Shown: positions 40,101-48,798, counted from the first letter of the stretch. The stretch: DNA of 64,000 nucleotides from Thalassobium sp. R2A62 (GCF_000161835.1 NZ_GG697169.2:1172418-1236417), one strand, 5' to 3'. The notes: generated by a model not told the origin, from the sequence alone. Translations and numbers: made by a program.

Positions 40101-40638
40101 AGAGATCGATGGCGAGGATTTGAACGGCTACTTGATGTACCCCAAGGTGTTCCTTGACTACATGGGCCGTCACAAAACCTATGGCCCTGTGCGCACTCTG
40201 CCGACGCGCACGTTTTTTTACGGTATGGAGCCGGGTGAAGAGATCGAAGCCGAGATTGATTCGGGCAAGACGCTGGTCATTCGACTGCAAGCGATTGGCG
40301 ACACCAATGAAGATGGCGAGGTCAAAGTTTTCTTTGAGCTAAACGGCCAACCACGGGTGATCCGCGTTCCAAACCGTTTGGTCACAGCAACCAAAATCGC
40401 TCAGCCCAAAGCCGAAGCTGGCAATGACGATCACATCGGTGCACCAATGCCCGGCGTTGTTGCATCGATTGCTGCGGTCGTCGGCAAAGAAGTCAAAGAA
40501 GGCGATCTGTTGCTCACCATCGAAGCCATGAAAATGGAAACGGGTATCCACGCCGAACGCGACGCGATGGTAAAAGCCGTGCACGTCAACGCTGGCGGCC
40601 AAATCGATGCCAAGGACTTGCTAATCGAGCTCGAGTAA
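37195..40638 (+). CDS. pyc: Pyruvate carboxylase
   Basis: Anaplerotic biotin enzyme making oxaloacetate from pyruvate. The 1147-residue single chain has the full domain order: biotin carboxylase with ILVANRGEIAIRV (residues 7-19), ATP loop GGGGRGMR and FIEVNPRVQVEHTVTEE; carboxyltransferase beginning TDTTMRDGHQSLLATRMR, with metal-binding HFHTHDTSG; and a C-terminal biotinyl domain with EAMKMETG, the lysine being biotinylated. Monocistronic, followed by a terminator. Confidence 0.98.
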   Translation: MADFQKILVANRGEIAIRVMRAANEMGKKTVAVYAEEDKLGLHRFKADEAYKIGEGLGPVAAYLSIEEIIRVAKMAGADAIHPGYGLLSENPEFVDACDAAGITFIGPKAATMRKLGDKASARHVAIDADVPVIPATEVLGDDMALIKKQAAEVGYPLMLKASWGGGGRGMRPIFGEDELEEKVLEGRREAEAAFGNGEGYLEKMITRARHVEVQILGDQEGNIYHLYERDCSVQRRNQKVVERAPAPYLSGTQREQICNLGKKICQHVNYECAGTVEFLMDMDSGEFYFIEVNPRVQVEHTVTEEVTGIDIVRAQILIAEGKSLVEATGVSTQYDVKLDGHAIQCRVTTEDPRNNFIPDYGRITAYRGATGMGIRLDGGTAYSGAVITRYYDSLLEKVTAWAPTPEAAIARMDRALREFRIRGVSTNIAFVENLLKHPTFLSNEYTTKFIDDTPALFDFKKRRDRATKILTYVADITVNGHPETEGRPLPRTDVKLPRAPIQTLDAAPHGTRNILDDFGPQAVADWMSEQKQLLITDTTMRDGHQSLLATRMRSVDMIRVAPTYAANMSGLFSMECWGGATFDVAYRFLQECPWQRLRDIRAKMPNIMTQMLLRASNGVGYTNYPDNVVQEFVRQAAETGVDVFRVFDSLNWVENMRVAMDAVVEANKVCEGTICYTGDLLNPERSKYDLKYYVEMGQELKAAGAHVLGLKDMAGLLKPTAAGMLVKALKEEVGLPIHFHTHDTSGSAIATVLAASAAGVDAVDAAMDALSGNTSQPTLGSIIEALLRTDRDTGLDMNAIREISNYWESVRDHYAAFESGMQAPASEVYLHEMPGGQFTNLKAQARSLGLEERWHEVAQTYADVNQMFGDIVKVTPSSKVVGDMALMMVSQNLTRSQVEDKGVDVAFPDSVIDMMRGNLGQPPGGWPTALQKKILKGEKASTDRPGKSLPPVDLEATRTDLSAQLDDIEIDGEDLNGYLMYPKVFLDYMGRHKTYGPVRTLPTRTFFYGMEPGEEIEAEIDSGKTLVIRLQAIGDTNEDGEVKVFFELNGQPRVIRVPNRLVTATKIAQPKAEAGNDDHIGAPMPGVVASIAAVVGKEVKEGDLLLTIEAMKMETGIHAERDAMVKAVHVNAGGQIDAKDLLIELE

Positions 40639-40660
40639 TCCGGCTCGCTAGACGAACCAA

Positions 40661-40693
40661 AGGGCGATGCGTTCCGGCGTGTCGCCCTTTTTC
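40661..40693 (+). terminator. Terminator after pyc
   Basis: AGGGCGA pairs with TCGCCCT around TGCGTTCCGGCGTG, then TTTTTCTTTT. Almost the same sequence recurs at 41321. Confidence 0.85.
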
Positions 40694-40873
40694 TTTTCCT
40701 GAGACCTGTTAGTTTAACTAATATCAACACGGCAAACTGGGGCAACGACCCCATCGACGGCGCGCAATGCCAATTGTGAGTGAACCAGCTGTGCAACTCG
40801 GAATTGAACAAATTGCAATTCCATCCCGCAACCGTTTGTGACATCATAATAATATAGATATGGGACCAGAAAA

Positions 40874-41215
40874 ATGAAAATTGACCTTAAGAACATGACG
40901 CGCAAAGAGCTAAACAAGCTGAGCGCGGACATTGAAAAAGCTCTCGCAAAAGTCACTGAGCGGGAACAAGCGGCGGCTCTGGCTGCTGCTGAGAAGGCCG
41001 CAAAGGCGCACGGCTATACGCTGTCGGAATTGGCAGGCAACACGGCACCCGCCGCGAGCAAGCCAAGACGTGGCGGTAAGGCAAAACCGCGCGCTGCAGC
41101 AAAATATGCGAATCCCGCTGATGCATCACAGACTTGGTCCGGACGGGGACGACCACCTGCATGGTACAAGTCCGCTATTGATGCTGGAACGTCGCCGGAC
41201 GCACTTGCAATCTAG
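40874..41215 (+). CDS. H-NS histone-family DNA-binding protein (HvrA-like)
   Basis: Nucleoid-associated regulator of 113 residues. The N-terminal half is a charged coiled coil (LNKLSADIEKALAKVTEREQ, about 14-33) for oligomerisation, then an Ala/Lys-rich linker and the C-terminal DNA-binding motif YANPADASQTWSGRGRPPAW (about 79-98), characteristic of the H-NS/HvrA family of Rhodobacteraceae. AT-rich DNA precedes it, as is common for genes of this family. It sits between two nearly identical terminators. Confidence 0.92.
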   Translation: MKIDLKNMTRKELNKLSADIEKALAKVTEREQAAALAAAEKAAKAHGYTLSELAGNTAPAASKPRRGGKAKPRAAAKYANPADASQTWSGRGRPPAWYKSAIDAGTSPDALAI

Positions 41216-41320
41216 GCCGACGGCCAAGAACAAATTGGTGCATTACGGATCGAGCGTGAATCTCTTTCTCGCGGCACGACAAATCAAGTTCTCTGTGGCT
41301 CTCAAAAAGAACCGAAATTT

Positions 41321-41355
41321 GGGCGATGCGTTCCGGTGCGTCGCCCTTTTTCTTT
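41321..41355 (+). terminator. Terminator after H-NS-like gene (copy of pyc terminator)
   Basis: GGGCGA pairs with TCGCCC around TGCGTTCCGGTGCG, followed by TTTTTCTTTT. About 38 bases match the 40662 copy with two differences. Confidence 0.85.
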
Positions 41356-41397
41356 TCCGTGGGGCTGCTAGGGTGCAGTGAAAATCACGGGGGGCTT

Positions 41398-42204
41398 ATG
41401 GGCAAATATCTAATTTTCACTGATGTTCACATCGTTGGTGCGGGTGAGACAATCATTGATCTCGATCCGGCGGTTCGTTTGACCCAAGGCCTGGCGCATG
41501 CCGTACACCATCACCCGGATGCCAAGGCCGTAATTATTGCGGGCGACCTGACCCATCATGGCTTGCCATCTGAATATACCCGTTTGGCTGAGGTTTTGGA
41601 CGAGTGTCCCCTGCCCGTTCATGTGATGTTGGGCAATCACGATTATCGCCCGTCCTTCAGGAAGGTTTTCACCCAAGCGCCTGATGTCGATGGATTTGTG
41701 CAATTCGCGATCCACGATGGCGACCATGTGATCCTGTGTCTGGATACCAAAGATCAGACCGCGCCCGATCACCACAGTGGACTGCTGTGCGAAACGCGGC
41801 TGGACTGGCTTGCCGCCCATCTCGAGACACATGCAGACAAGCAGGTGACGCTGATCGCCCACCACCCAGCATTTGACACTGGGTTTACCGGAATGGACCG
41901 GATCAAGCTGCACAATGGTGCTGAATTTCGCGATCTCATTGCACAGCATCCTTGTGTGAAACAGCTGATCCACGGACATGTGCACCGGACTATCATGGGG
42001 CAAACCAATGGTGTCGCCGTTGCGATGCTGAAATCGACCTGCCACCAAATACCGATGTGTCTAGGGGATGACGACACATCGCTGGCGGTTGATGAACCCG
42101 GAGCCTACGGAGTGCTTCTTTTGAATGAACGTGAGATCCTCGTCTTACCCGAAGATTTCACATTGCCGCCACGCGCGGTCAAATCTGACGCTCATTCTTC
42201 CTAG
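41398..42204 (+). CDS. Calcineurin-like metallophosphoesterase (CpdA/3',5'-cyclic nucleotide phosphodiesterase type)
   Basis: A 268-residue two-metal phosphoesterase. All motifs are present in order: FTDVHIVG (residues 7-14), IIAGDLTHHG, VMLGNHDYRP, LIAHHPAFD and LIHGHVHRT. The arrangement matches the CpdA/class III cyclic-nucleotide phosphodiesterase group, though other phosphodiesters are possible substrates. The start at ATG 41398 is preceded by GGGGGG; the frame further upstream crosses a terminator. The next gene begins 11 bp downstream, so they may be co-transcribed. Confidence 0.9.
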   Translation: MGKYLIFTDVHIVGAGETIIDLDPAVRLTQGLAHAVHHHPDAKAVIIAGDLTHHGLPSEYTRLAEVLDECPLPVHVMLGNHDYRPSFRKVFTQAPDVDGFVQFAIHDGDHVILCLDTKDQTAPDHHSGLLCETRLDWLAAHLETHADKQVTLIAHHPAFDTGFTGMDRIKLHNGAEFRDLIAQHPCVKQLIHGHVHRTIMGQTNGVAVAMLKSTCHQIPMCLGDDDTSLAVDEPGAYGVLLLNEREILVLPEDFTLPPRAVKSDAHSS

Positions 42205-42215
42205 AAGATCCAGCA

Positions 42216-42602
42216 ATGCCGACCATTACACCGATTTTTGCCAGCCTGATTGCCATCGTGTTTTTGATCCTTAGTTTTCGGGTCATCTTTTACAGACGCT
42301 CGAACAAATTGGGACTGGGAGATGAGGGAGACAAAAGCCTGCTAAAACGTATGAGAGCCCAAGCGAACTGTGCAGAATACGTGCTACTGGCTCTGATCCT
42401 GCTCTTGTTGGTCGAACTATCCGGAATATCTGGCGATGTTGTGCATGCTTTGGGTATCGCGCTGTTGGCGGGTCGCATTGTTCACGGCTACGCTTTTTCT
42501 GTTAGCCCACCAATCATGAAAGGCCGCGTTTACGGCACCATTCTGACCACCGGCATGATGGCGGGCAGTGCGGTTTTGCTTCTTGTGCAGAGTGTCATTT
42601 GA
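42216..42602 (+). CDS. MAPEG-family membrane protein
   Basis: A 128-residue, four-helix membrane protein. The RRSNKLGLGDEGDKSLLKRMRAQANCAEYV stretch (split here around residue 40) and the following ALLAGRIVHGYAFS are typical of the MAPEG (membrane-associated eicosanoid/glutathione) family. Bacterial members are mostly uncharacterised; glutathione-dependent detoxification is possible. It follows the phosphodiesterase gene by 11 bp. Confidence 0.88.
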   Translation: MPTITPIFASLIAIVFLILSFRVIFYRRSNKLGLGDEGDKSLLKRMRAQANCAEYVLLALILLLLVELSGISGDVVHALGIALLAGRIVHGYAFSVSPPIMKGRVYGTILTTGMMAGSAVLLLVQSVI

Positions 42603-42688
42603 AAAGAATCTGAAACTTTTTACAAAACTACCAAAAACCCTCTTGCGGTGGTGAAGACTGGGGGCTAGATAGCCCACACCCAACGGAT

Positions 42689-42763
42689 GCGGGCGTAGCT
42701 CAGGGGTAGAGCATAACCTTGCCAAGGTTAGGGTCGTGAGTTCGAATCTCATCGCCCGCTCCA
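42689..42763 (+). tRNA. tRNA-Gly (GCC)
   Basis: Cloverleaf of 75 nt with acceptor [15 protein letters not shown]-arm GCTCAGGGGTAGAGC, anticodon loop CTTGCCAAG giving GCC, T-arm with GTTCGAATC, and an encoded CCA. Anticodon GCC specifies glycine. Confidence 0.98.
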
Positions 42764-42881
42764 ATTTAACGGACACTGTTCGTTACGACAGGGCCACCTT
42801 TGGGTGGCCCTTCGTCGTTTCAGAGACCGCGATCCCGCAAAATCTGTTATGCTTGTGCAATCCAGCGCAAGGACTGATTTC

Positions 42882-43277
42882 ATGACGAACACGCGACAAC
42901 CGATCTGCTTTTTGGCGACACAGGATGCGGCTGTGTCCGAGCGGTTTTATTCCCAAGTGATGGGGCTTCCCTTGGTCGATGCATCGCCTTACGCGCTCGC
43001 CTTTCGGGATGGGGACATCATGTTACGGGTTCAGATCATTGAAGGTTATGGACCAGCGGATCACACCGCCCATGGATGGGAGGTTGCCGATATTTCGCAT
43101 GAAATCGCGACATTGACGTCCCGAGGTCCTGAATTTTTGCAGTTTGAACACCTCTCCCAAGACGCATCTGGTGTTTGGACATCGCCCGATGGCAACAAGA
43201 TCGCGTGGCTGAAAGACCCCAGTGGTAATGTGCTGTCGCTGACGCAATTCTGCCCATCTAACGAGCAAGGCAGGTAA
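42882..43277 (+). CDS. VOC/glyoxalase-fold protein
   Basis: A 131-residue single vicinal-oxygen-chelate domain: ICFLATQDAAVSERFYSQVMGLPLV at the start (broken here at position 20) and WLKDPSGNVLSLTQF at the end, a layout shared by glyoxalase, bleomycin-resistance and dioxygenase proteins. AAGGA precedes ATG 42882 at eight bases. No specific substrate can be inferred. A second unrelated VOC gene is at 55000. Confidence 0.85.
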   Translation: MTNTRQPICFLATQDAAVSERFYSQVMGLPLVDASPYALAFRDGDIMLRVQIIEGYGPADHTAHGWEVADISHEIATLTSRGPEFLQFEHLSQDASGVWTSPDGNKIAWLKDPSGNVLSLTQFCPSNEQGR

Positions 43278-43421
43278 GCGCCACGGCGCTAGTCCCTGTT
43301 CAGCCTGTAATGTATCTCAATCAACCATAGGGCAACAGTTTTGCGCGATAGCGTTGTGCCCTCTTGGCCCAGCGCAAACAGGCGACTATACGCAGCCCAA
43401 CACCGCAACGAGGATCACGAG

Positions 43422-44009
43422 ATGCGCACCGCGACCATCACACGCAAGACCAACGAAACAGATATTTCGGTTACTTTGGATCTCGACGGCACAGGTGCCG
43501 CCGACAACCAGACGGGTGTCGGATTCTTTGATCATATGCTGGATCAGCTGGCCCGCCATGCCTTGATGGACATGACCGTACGCGCGACCGGTGATTTGCA
43601 CATTGATGACCACCACACGGTCGAGGACGTTGGCATCGCGATTGGTCAGGCATTGGCCAAGGCTGTTGGCGACAAAAAGGGCATCCGTCGTTACGGATCC
43701 TGCCACCTTGCGATGGATGACGCCCAAGTCCGCACCGCGCTGGATATTTCCGGCCGTCCATATTTGATCTGTAATTTAGAGCTGCCGACGCAAAAGATCG
43801 GCACCTTTGATACAGAACTAGTCCGTGAGTTTTTCCAAGCGTTCTCAACGCATTCCGGCCTGACGCTGCACATTGACCGTATCCACGGGTTCAATAGCCA
43901 CCACATCGTTGAAGCCGCCTTCAAATCCGTCGCACGTGCTTTGCGTGATGCGCTTGAGGTTGATCCTCGGACTACGGGTGTCATCCCGTCGACCAAAGGT
44001 ATGCTTTGA
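43422..44009 (+). CDS. hisB: Imidazoleglycerol-phosphate dehydratase HisB
   Basis: Manganese enzyme of histidine synthesis converting imidazole glycerol phosphate to imidazole acetol phosphate. The 195-residue monofunctional form shows [16 protein letters not shown], the metal site [16 protein letters not shown] and the second one [18 protein letters not shown], ending PSTKGML. ATG 43422 has GAGGA eight bases upstream. Its TGA overlaps the hisH ATG (TGATG). Confidence 0.97.
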   Translation: MRTATITRKTNETDISVTLDLDGTGAADNQTGVGFFDHMLDQLARHALMDMTVRATGDLHIDDHHTVEDVGIAIGQALAKAVGDKKGIRRYGSCHLAMDDAQVRTALDISGRPYLICNLELPTQKIGTFDTELVREFFQAFSTHSGLTLHIDRIHGFNSHHIVEAAFKSVARALRDALEVDPRTTGVIPSTKGML

Positions 44010-44650
44010 TGGCGGTTACGGCTCTAGTTGACTACGACAGCGGCAATTTGCACTCGGCGGAAAAAGCGTTTCAATGCATGGCACTAGAGACGGACGCCGG
44101 AGACGTTGTCGTTACGTCAGACCCCGATGTGGTCGCTCGTGCGGACCGAATCGTCCTTCCGGGTGATGGCGCGTTTCCAGCCTGCCGAGAGGCGCTGGGT
44201 GGCTATGATGGTTTGGCCGAGGCGATCACTGACAGCGTCACGCGTCGCGCTGTGCCGTTCTTGGGAATTTGTGTTGGCATGCAAATGCTGGCTACGGTCG
44301 GGCGCGAATACCGCGATGTCGATGGGTTTGACTGGATTTCAGGCGAGATCATTCCAATTTCCCCCAGCAATCCATCGCTGAAGGTGCCCCACATGGGATG
44401 GAACGATCTGGTGATCCAAGACACGCACCCTGTTCTGGACGGTCTCAAGACCGGTGACCACGCGTATTTTGTGCACAGCTACCATATGAATATTGCAAAT
44501 TCGGCGGACCGTTTGGCCTATGTCGATTACGCCGGTGACATCACAGCGATTGTGGGCAGCGGCACCGTGATCGGAACGCAGTTCCACCCAGAGAAAAGCC
44601 AATCGGCAGGTCTGCGGTTGATCGCCAACTTCCTAGGCTGGGCGCCCTAA
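44009..44650 (+). CDS. hisH: Imidazole glycerol phosphate synthase subunit HisH
   Basis: Glutamine amidotransferase feeding ammonia to HisF, 213 residues. Class I triad region: [11 protein letters not shown] (nucleophile Cys), then late TQFHPEKSQ with His and Glu. [15 protein letters not shown] at the N-terminus is typical. Coupled to hisB by a one-base overlap and followed by a bidirectional terminator. Confidence 0.97.
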   Translation: MAVTALVDYDSGNLHSAEKAFQCMALETDAGDVVVTSDPDVVARADRIVLPGDGAFPACREALGGYDGLAEAITDSVTRRAVPFLGICVGMQMLATVGREYRDVDGFDWISGEIIPISPSNPSLKVPHMGWNDLVIQDTHPVLDGLKTGDHAYFVHSYHMNIANSADRLAYVDYAGDITAIVGSGTVIGTQFHPEKSQSAGLRLIANFLGWAP

Positions 44651-44651
44651 A

Positions 44652-44690
44652 CAAAAAAGCAGGCCCCGATGAAGGACCTGCTTTGGTATT
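44652..44690. terminator. Bidirectional terminator hisH / DUF2147
   Basis: AAAGCAGG and CCTGCTTT pair around CCCCGATGAAGGA, with an A-run to the left and T-rich bases to the right, so it can end both hisH and the convergent DUF2147 gene. The minus-strand direction has the better T6. Confidence 0.85.
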
Positions 44691-44710
44691 TTAGAACTGG
44701 ATCGCGTCGA

Positions 44711-45097
44711 TTAGTCGATGCGCGACCATGTCTGTTTCGAGCAGATCAAACCGCCAGCTACACATCCGCGCAAAGCGAGGCTGTTGCCGCTTACCGACAT
44801 TTTTCCAATGTAGATTTTGTTGTTGGATGGACGCCAGACGCTGCCCTCATATTCGCCACCACCCTGAGGAACCATGTCGATCACCAGTGTTTTTCCGATG
44901 TTTTCAGACTGGTATTCGCCCGAGCTGTTGAACGTGCGTGAAATCACACCGCAGACGGCGTTGCCGCAAGAGCGCATTGTGACGTGCGCATAGGCGCCAT
45001 CGTCCACTTGGGTCTGCCAAGTGCCGTTTGCGGAATCAGCGAATGCTGGTGTGGCGAGGCCAACTGCTGCAATCGCAGCCATGATGATCTTTTTCAT
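44711..45097 (-). CDS. DUF2147-family exported protein
   Basis: A 128-residue secreted protein: signal peptide MKKIIMAAIAAVGLATPAFA (cleavage after residue 20), then the DUF2147 pattern GTWQTQVDDGAYAHVTMRSC, GGGEYEGSVWRPSNNKIYIG and SGNSLALRGCVAGGLICSKQ with four cysteines likely forming disulfides. Function unknown, periplasmic by prediction. It lies on the opposite strand between hisH and hisA. Confidence 0.88.
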   Translation of the reverse strand: MKKIIMAAIAAVGLATPAFADSANGTWQTQVDDGAYAHVTMRSCGNAVCGVISRTFNSSGEYQSENIGKTLVIDMVPQGGGEYEGSVWRPSNNKIYIGKMSVSGNSLALRGCVAGGLICSKQTWSRID

Positions 45098-45235
45098 TTC
45101 GAACTCCTCCCTAGAGTAACTGCGCCAGACTGACGCGATGCCGCTAGGTCAGGCAAGAATGACGTTGGGTCTCTTTGCATTTCCCCCTGTCTGGTGCAAA
45201 AGAACGCCAAACAGTCGCGACAAAGGCAAATGCTC

Positions 45236-45955
45236 ATGATCCTCTATCCTGCTATCGACCTCAAAGACGGCCAAGCTGTGCGATTGGTGCATGGGGATAT
45301 GGATCAGACGACGGTCTTTAACGACAATCCAGCGGCCCAAGCGCTGGCGTTCCAAGACGCGGGTTGCGAATGGCTGCATCTGGTCGATTTGAACGGCGCC
45401 TTTGCGGGCGAGCCGGTCAACGCAGCCCCTGTCGAGCAAATTCTCGAACAGTGTTCGGTCCCCGCACAGCTGGGTGGTGGTATTCGCGACATGGCGACGA
45501 TCGAGGCATGGATTTCCAAAGGACTGGCACGCGTCATTCTCGGTACAGTCGCGGTAGAAAACCCAGACCTAGTCCGAGAAGCGTCACGCGCATTTCCGGG
45601 CAAAATCGCGGTGGGTCTGGATGCACGCAATGGACGCGTGGCAACACGCGGCTGGGCCGAAGAGACCGACATCATGGTCACCGACCTTGCGAAATCCTTT
45701 GAAGACGATGGCGTCGCCGCGATCATTTACACCGACATCAACCGCGATGGTGCCATGGGCGGGCCGAACATCGATGCGACCGAAGCCTTGGCCCGATCGG
45801 TGTCGATCCCTGTCATCGCCTCGGGTGGAGTATCGTCGATGGACGATCTCACGGCGCTCAAAGCAACCGGTGTGATTTCCGGCGCGATTTCGGGTCGCGC
45901 GCTCTATGATGGGGCGATTGATCTGGGCGCGGCGCTATCGGCGCTGGCAGACTAA
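45236..45955 (+). CDS. hisA: Phosphoribosylformimino-5-aminoimidazole carboxamide ribotide isomerase HisA
   Basis: TIM-barrel isomerase of histidine synthesis, 239 residues. [20 protein letters not shown] holds the first catalytic Asp, [15 protein letters not shown] and [15 protein letters not shown] hold the second, and [13 protein letters not shown] binds phosphate. ATG 45236 was chosen since AAAGG lies about nine bases upstream; a Met two codons earlier would be too close to it. Confidence 0.96.
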   Translation: MILYPAIDLKDGQAVRLVHGDMDQTTVFNDNPAAQALAFQDAGCEWLHLVDLNGAFAGEPVNAAPVEQILEQCSVPAQLGGGIRDMATIEAWISKGLARVILGTVAVENPDLVREASRAFPGKIAVGLDARNGRVATRGWAEETDIMVTDLAKSFEDDGVAAIIYTDINRDGAMGGPNIDATEALARSVSIPVIASGGVSSMDDLTALKATGVISGAISGRALYDGAIDLGAALSALAD

Positions 45956-46053
45956 CAATCGTATCAGATTTCATTCTTAGACATTGATTTAGCCCCATAA
46001 ACTTGAACGTCGTTCATGAAACCCCTAAATGAACATTATTCAAGGAGATTTCG

Positions 46054-46427
46054 ATGTCTGACCTAGCTGCAATGATCTTTATTCTTATTCACCCCCCCTC
46101 ACCCTTATTTGTGGCGGGATTTTCGCGTTGGCCTCAGCGCTGCGACATCGCCCAATGGCTCGCACTCTTAGGATCAGCGCGGCCGCATGGTTTGCATCCC
46201 TTGGGGCGCTTTACGCAGCGATCATCGTCGCGGTCGAAACCTGTGGCGGTAACATGCTCTATGGCTATCAAAACTGCGCAATTCTGCCCGAAGGATTTGC
46301 CAACCTCAGCCTGCCCGCCTTTCTTTTGGCCTCTGCGGCAGGCGCGGTTTACGGCGTAGGGGTGTTGGTTCTTGCGATGGTCCTTGAGTGGCGTCATCGC
46401 CGCATCGCTCGTGACACCGTTGCCTAG
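46054..46427 (+). pseudogene. Small membrane protein, frame broken at a C7 tract
   Basis: A strong ribosome site AAGGAG seven bases before ATG 46054 starts MSDLAAMIFILI, but the frame goes out of phase at a run of seven C (46092-46098). In the neighbouring frame a coherent membrane protein continues to 46427: LTLICGGIFALASALRHRP, then ISAAAWFASLGALYAAIIVA and FLLASAAGAVYGVGVLVLAM. One extra C would join both halves into about 124 residues with three helices. A shorter alternative is translation only from ATG 46155 (90 residues). No family recognised; lies between hisA and hisF. Confidence 0.6.
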
Positions 46428-46454
46428 GGCTGCGACTGCGGGTATGAGGCGGAT

Positions 46455-47216
46455 ATGTTAAAAACCCGCATCATCCCCTGCCTCGATGTCGCCGAAGGCC
46501 GTACGGTCAAAGGCGTGAACTTTGTCGATCTGATTGACGCCGGCGACCCCGTTGAACAGGCCAAGGCCTATGATGCGGCGGGCGCTGACGAGTTATGTTT
46601 CCTCGACATTATGGCGACCCATGAAAATCGCGGGACGATGTTTGATTTGGTCACCCGCACAGCCGAGCAGTGCTTTATGCCACTGACCATTGGCGGCGGC
46701 GTGCGCACGCACCATGACGTGCGTGATCTGCTGCTAGCGGGCGCTGACAAGGTGTCGTTCAACTCTGCAGCCGTCGCTGACCCCAATGTGGTGACAGACG
46801 CTGCCGACCGTTTTGGCAGCCAATGCATTGTCGTGGCGATTGATGCCAAGACCACAGCCCCCGGCAAATGGGAGATTTTCACCCATGGCGGCCGCAAGGC
46901 CACTGGCATTGACGCGGTTGAGTTTGCCAAGACCGTTGTCGCCAAAGGGGCTGGTGAGATTCTTCTGACGTCTATGGACCGCGACGGGACGAAATCAGGC
47001 TTTAACCTGCCATTGACCCGCGCTGTGTCGGATGCTGTCAGCGTCCCTGTCATTGCCTCTGGCGGCGTAGGCACGCTGAATCATCTTGTCGAAGGTGTGA
47101 CGCAAGGCGGCGCATCTGCCGTGCTCGCAGCCTCGATCTTTCACTTTGGCACCTACACCATCGCGCAAGCCAAACAGCATATGGCCGACGCGGGCATCCC
47201 AATGAGGCTCTCATGA
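46455..47216 (+). CDS. hisF: Imidazole glycerol phosphate synthase subunit HisF
   Basis: Cyclase subunit producing imidazole glycerol phosphate and AICAR, 253 residues. [19 protein letters not shown] contains the catalytic Asp11-type residue, [18 protein letters not shown] binds phosphate, [15 protein letters not shown] has the second Asp. Partner of HisH above. Its TGA overlaps the hisE ATG by four bases. Confidence 0.98.
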   Translation: MLKTRIIPCLDVAEGRTVKGVNFVDLIDAGDPVEQAKAYDAAGADELCFLDIMATHENRGTMFDLVTRTAEQCFMPLTIGGGVRTHHDVRDLLLAGADKVSFNSAAVADPNVVTDAADRFGSQCIVVAIDAKTTAPGKWEIFTHGGRKATGIDAVEFAKTVVAKGAGEILLTSMDRDGTKSGFNLPLTRAVSDAVSVPVIASGGVGTLNHLVEGVTQGGASAVLAASIFHFGTYTIAQAKQHMADAGIPMRLS

Positions 47217-47518
47217 CGCTCAAATCACTCGCCCAGACCATTGCGGACCGCAAAGAGGCCGATCCAGACAGCTCTTGGACCGCGAAACTGTTGGCCCAAG
47301 GCCCTGAAAAATGTGCTGAAAAATTTGGTGAGGAAGCGGTCGAAGCAATCATCGAAGCGGTCAAAGGCGACCGTAAGAAGCTGACGGCGGAAGCTGCGGA
47401 TGCGATGTATCATCTGTTGGTCATGTGTGCGGCACGTGATGTAACACTAGACGATATCGAGGCCGAGCTGGCCCAGCGCAACGCCCAGTCAGGCATTGCT
47501 GAAAAAGCGTCGCGCTAG
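47213..47518 (+). CDS. hisE: Phosphoribosyl-ATP pyrophosphatase HisE
   Basis: Second step of histidine synthesis, 101 residues. [20 protein letters not shown] followed by [18 protein letters not shown] is the MazG-like all-alpha active site with its Glu/Asp metal ligands. It is a stand-alone HisE (HisI is not in this window). ATGA overlap with hisF. Confidence 0.96.
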   Translation: MTLKSLAQTIADRKEADPDSSWTAKLLAQGPEKCAEKFGEEAVEAIIEAVKGDRKKLTAEAADAMYHLLVMCAARDVTLDDIEAELAQRNAQSGIAEKASR

Positions 47519-47575
47519 TCGCCCCATTGACCTGAAAGATACTTGGTAGGCGGCGACGTTGCGCGTCGCCCCCTG

Positions 47576-48040
47576 CTATAGTCTGGACGAGATCACACCG
47601 GTATTGAACCCGCACATGCGCAATTCGCCAAACAGACGTTGATATTCAATTTTGGGGCACCGATCCTGAATAACCGTGACACCGCGCGCCTCACCTTTGG
47701 CCGCCGCCTCGGGGTGTTTTACGCCGATCTGCATCCAGAACGTTTGCAGATCGGGCCATCGCTCTAGCGCTTGATCCATATTGGATGGGACAGCATCCGA
47801 ACGGCGGAAAATATCGACCATATCCACATCATCAGGCACAGATGTCAGATCGGCATATACCGTCTCTCCCAGTAGCTTTTGACCTGCCAAACCGGGGTTA
47901 ATGGGGATCACACGAAACCCTTTGAGCTTGAGATAGCGCGCCACGTAAAAACTTGGGCGCACTTGATTGGCAGACGCCCCAACGATGGCTACCGTTTTGG
48001 TGCGCTTTAGCACGTCTTGCAAATACCTGTCTGAGTACAT
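47576..48040 (-). CDS. CoA-binding domain protein (YccU-like)
   Basis: A 154-residue single-domain Rossmann protein: VAIVGASANQVRPSFYVARY (residues 17-36), FRVIPINPGLAGQKLLGE and DMVDIFRRSDAVP, then FWMQIGVKHPEAA, matching the small CoA-binding proteins related to succinyl-CoA ligase alpha subunits. The usual binding-loop Asn/Ser is present. Biological role unknown. Confidence 0.9.
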   Translation of the reverse strand: MYSDRYLQDVLKRTKTVAIVGASANQVRPSFYVARYLKLKGFRVIPINPGLAGQKLLGETVYADLTSVPDDVDMVDIFRRSDAVPSNMDQALERWPDLQTFWMQIGVKHPEAAAKGEARGVTVIQDRCPKIEYQRLFGELRMCGFNTGVISSRL

Positions 48041-48070
48041 CCCACTCTCCCAAAGGTCGCGCCCTCAAAA

Positions 48071-48104
48071 CAAAAAGGCGCCCGAAGCACAAGGCTACGG
48101 GCGC
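48071..48104 (-). terminator. Terminator downstream of YHS-domain gene
   Basis: On the minus strand GCGCCCG and CGGGCGC form a 7-bp stem around 13 bases, followed by CCTTTTTG. It lies 131 bp after the YHS gene stop and just before the CoA-binding gene. Confidence 0.75.
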
Positions 48105-48234
48105 AAGGTATGGAACGAGGGACAGTGATTATGAAACGCATCCGTTCCAAGAATAACGTCTCATAGAGTAGGTAAGTGCGTCCTGATCGTATTCCAGAGG
48201 ATGTAATACACCTGTGAACAAGGCGTTAACAAAC

Positions 48235-48693
48235 TTAGGCCTCGAGAACGGTCGGCCAGTTGCCGTCAGCTTTGACAATATTGCTCGGAATGTCTTCGGA
48301 CCAAATCTTGCGAACGGTGGTGTTGAAATTGAGGTAAAGTTTACCCTCATGGATGGTCCATGCATCGGGTTCGGTCGGGGCAGTGTAGCCTTTGGAAACC
48401 GCATAGGCGCAATATCCACCGTATTGCGGGGCGTAGGCCTCTGGGTTGGCCTCAAACATCGCCGCGTTCTCGGCGTTGGCAAACTGCCACGTCGCGCCAT
48501 TCCAATCGACAGTGTGACCAGCCGAACCAGTCACAGGCGCGCCGTCGGTGAAATAAGCGACCATGTCCGAGCCATCGACAGCCACGCCACCCTCGGCATA
48601 GGTTTCAGTGGTTGCAGCAAACGCAGGGCGGGCAAAGGCCAAAGCAGCGGGAGTTGCGGCCAGCAGACCAAGAACAGAACGGCGAGAGATCAT
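48235..48693 (-). CDS. YHS-domain exported protein
   Basis: A 152-residue protein with a twin-arginine-like signal SRRSVLGLLAATPAALAFA, then a domain of the YHS type: VAVDGSDMVAYFTDGAPV, TWQFANAENAAMFEANPEAY and YGGYCAYAVSKGY, ending with a conserved LYLNFNTTVRKIW segment. YHS proteins are linked to metal handling, often copper, but the ligand is not evident here. ATG 48693 is preferred to an upstream TTG. Confidence 0.88.
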   Translation of the reverse strand: MISRRSVLGLLAATPAALAFARPAFAATTETYAEGGVAVDGSDMVAYFTDGAPVTGSAGHTVDWNGATWQFANAENAAMFEANPEAYAPQYGGYCAYAVSKGYTAPTEPDAWTIHEGKLYLNFNTTVRKIWSEDIPSNIVKADGNWPTVLEA

Positions 48694-48798
48694 CGTGGGG
48701 TCCAATCATTGTGTGTTTCGTGTTGCATGAAACCTGACAATCGGCGCCCTAGATTTAAACCCTGCTCGCCAACCCGTGATAAATCTCGCTGGTTTGTT

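Noticed and set aside
47550-47574. GC hairpin after hisE as terminator
   Set aside because: The GGCGACG/CGTCGCC stem lacks a T-run on either side.
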